DNA from: an uncultured Tissierellia bacterium
GTDB taxonomy: Bacteria; Bacillota; Clostridia; Tissierellales; Peptoniphilaceae
NCBI GenBank assembly: GCA_902489375.1
Contig: CABTZP010000008.1
Coordinates: forward strand, 1-23,967
Direction of reading: 5' to 3'
DNA: 23,967 bases
Part shown: positions 23,519 to 23,967 of the stretch, one piece after another
Layout: each line of letters opens with the position of its first letter
How positions within the stretch are numbered: position 1 is the first letter of the stretch
Translations under genes and position numbers: made by a program
Notes under the pieces: model-generated
What the model was told of the DNA's origin: nothing
Databases searched by the model: none
Seen by the model: the letters and a program-made list of their open reading frames with translations, nothing else

Positions 23519-23596
23519 TGCCTTTCCTTCCTTTTAAAAAAGAGGAACCTTCCGCCTTCCTTTGGATAAAATAGAGAAAGCAATAAGGAGGATCCT
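23519..23596. other. divergent intergenic region
   Basis: This 78-base spacer separates the divergent GTPase and trmL genes. It contains the AAAGG site of the minus-strand gene and AAGGAGG (23585-23591) for trmL. TAAAAT at 23567-23572 could be a plus-strand -10, but no -35 is found at a proper distance, so no promoter is called. Confidence 0.5.
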
Positions 23597-23967
23597 ATGG
23601 AGAAAAATATCATTGCTTTGGTGGAGCCGGAAATCCCCTACAATACCGGAAATGTCGCAAGAACGTGTGTGATCACCAATACCCGGCTTCTTTTGGTCAG
23701 GCCCCTTGGCTTCCGGCTGACGGACCAAAAGATTCACCGGGCCGGAATGGATTATTGGCCTCAGGTGGACCTGGAAATCGTCGATTCCATCGAAGACTTC
23801 CAGAAGGAAATGGAAGATCTGGTCCGGGAAAAGTCTTACGTCCCTTATTATATTGAAACCAATGGGAAGAAGAACATCAGCCAGATGGACCTGGCTAAAG
23901 AGCCCTGTCTTCTTGTCTTCGGATCGGAATCCTCAGGCCTTCCCAAAGAGTTTTTAGCGGCCCACCC
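23597..23967 (+). CDS. trmL: tRNA (cytidine(34)-2'-O)-methyltransferase, 3' end cut off
   Basis: The first 123 residues of a SPOUT-family tRNA methyltransferase are present. TrmL methylates the ribose of the wobble nucleotide in leucine tRNAs. Visible motifs are the N-terminal NIIALVEPEIPYNTGNVART, then RPLGFRLTDQKIHRAGMDYW, and the SAM-knot sequence VFGSESSGLP, all characteristic of TrmL (YibK). The protein is normally about 155 residues, so roughly 30 residues lie beyond the window. AAGGAGG lies five bases before the ATG. It is transcribed divergently from the translation-GTPase gene. Confidence 0.93.
   Translation, partial: MEKNIIALVEPEIPYNTGNVARTCVITNTRLLLVRPLGFRLTDQKIHRAGMDYWPQVDLEIVDSIEDFQKEMEDLVREKSYVPYYIETNGKKNISQMDLAKEPCLLVFGSESSGLPKEFLAAH

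Overview
The window looks like a chromosomal segment of a low-to-mid GC Firmicute, most probably an anaerobic member of the Clostridia. The reasons are strong AAGGAGG-type ribosome binding sites, consensus sigma-A promoters, a T-box leader, a SCIFF thioether-peptide locus (a clostridial hallmark), a TetM-like translation GTPase, and B. subtilis-type neighbours such as YhaO/YhaN-like proteins. I see no prophage, insertion sequence, CRISPR array or rRNA.

Layout. At the left edge is the 5' part of a tRNA-Gly(CCC) gene on the minus strand. A plus-strand membrane glycosyltransferase follows (236-1240). It overlaps tail to tail with a minus-strand gene (1210-2421) that encodes an ECF-like sigma factor fused to a transmembrane anchor and an outer domain. 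After a 327-base intergenic stretch come a plus-strand Orn/Lys/Arg decarboxylase-family gene (2749-4224) and the SCIFF RiPP pair: the precursor peptide scfA (4287-4433) and its radical-SAM maturase scfB (4536-5978). scfA has a perfect TTGACA-N17-TATAAT promoter that overlaps the decarboxylase stop codon, and an intrinsic terminator lies between scfA and scfB. A small AT-richer zinc-ribbon gene of unknown function (6066-6653) follows on the minus strand.

The next minus-strand operon, 10416 down to 6780, encodes a lipoprotein solute-binding protein, a permease, an ATPase and an AbgB-like M20 amidohydrolase. It is preceded by a complete T-box leader. Its specifier codon (CAC) and its antiterminator bulge (UGGG, which would pair with a C73 discriminator) both point to tRNA-His, so the operon should respond to histidine starvation.

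The rest is a long minus-strand run from 23518 down to 10770. It starts with a TetM-like ribosomal GTPase carrying a C-terminal NYN/Rae1-type endonuclease domain. ATGA overlaps join this gene to a YhaO-like nuclease and a YhaN-like, membrane-inserted SMC-type ATPase. After an 69-base gap the run continues with thioredoxin reductase, a membrane metallophosphoesterase-like protein that has lost most metal ligands, a MORN-repeat protein, an OatA-like acyltransferase, pyrimidine-nucleoside phosphorylase and cytidine deaminase. At the right edge a divergent plus-strand trmL gene is cut off by the window end.

The points most worth following up are the GTPase-endonuclease fusion, the histidine T-box operon with its amidohydrolase, the membrane-tethered sigma-like protein and the apparently inactive phosphoesterase in an envelope gene cluster.
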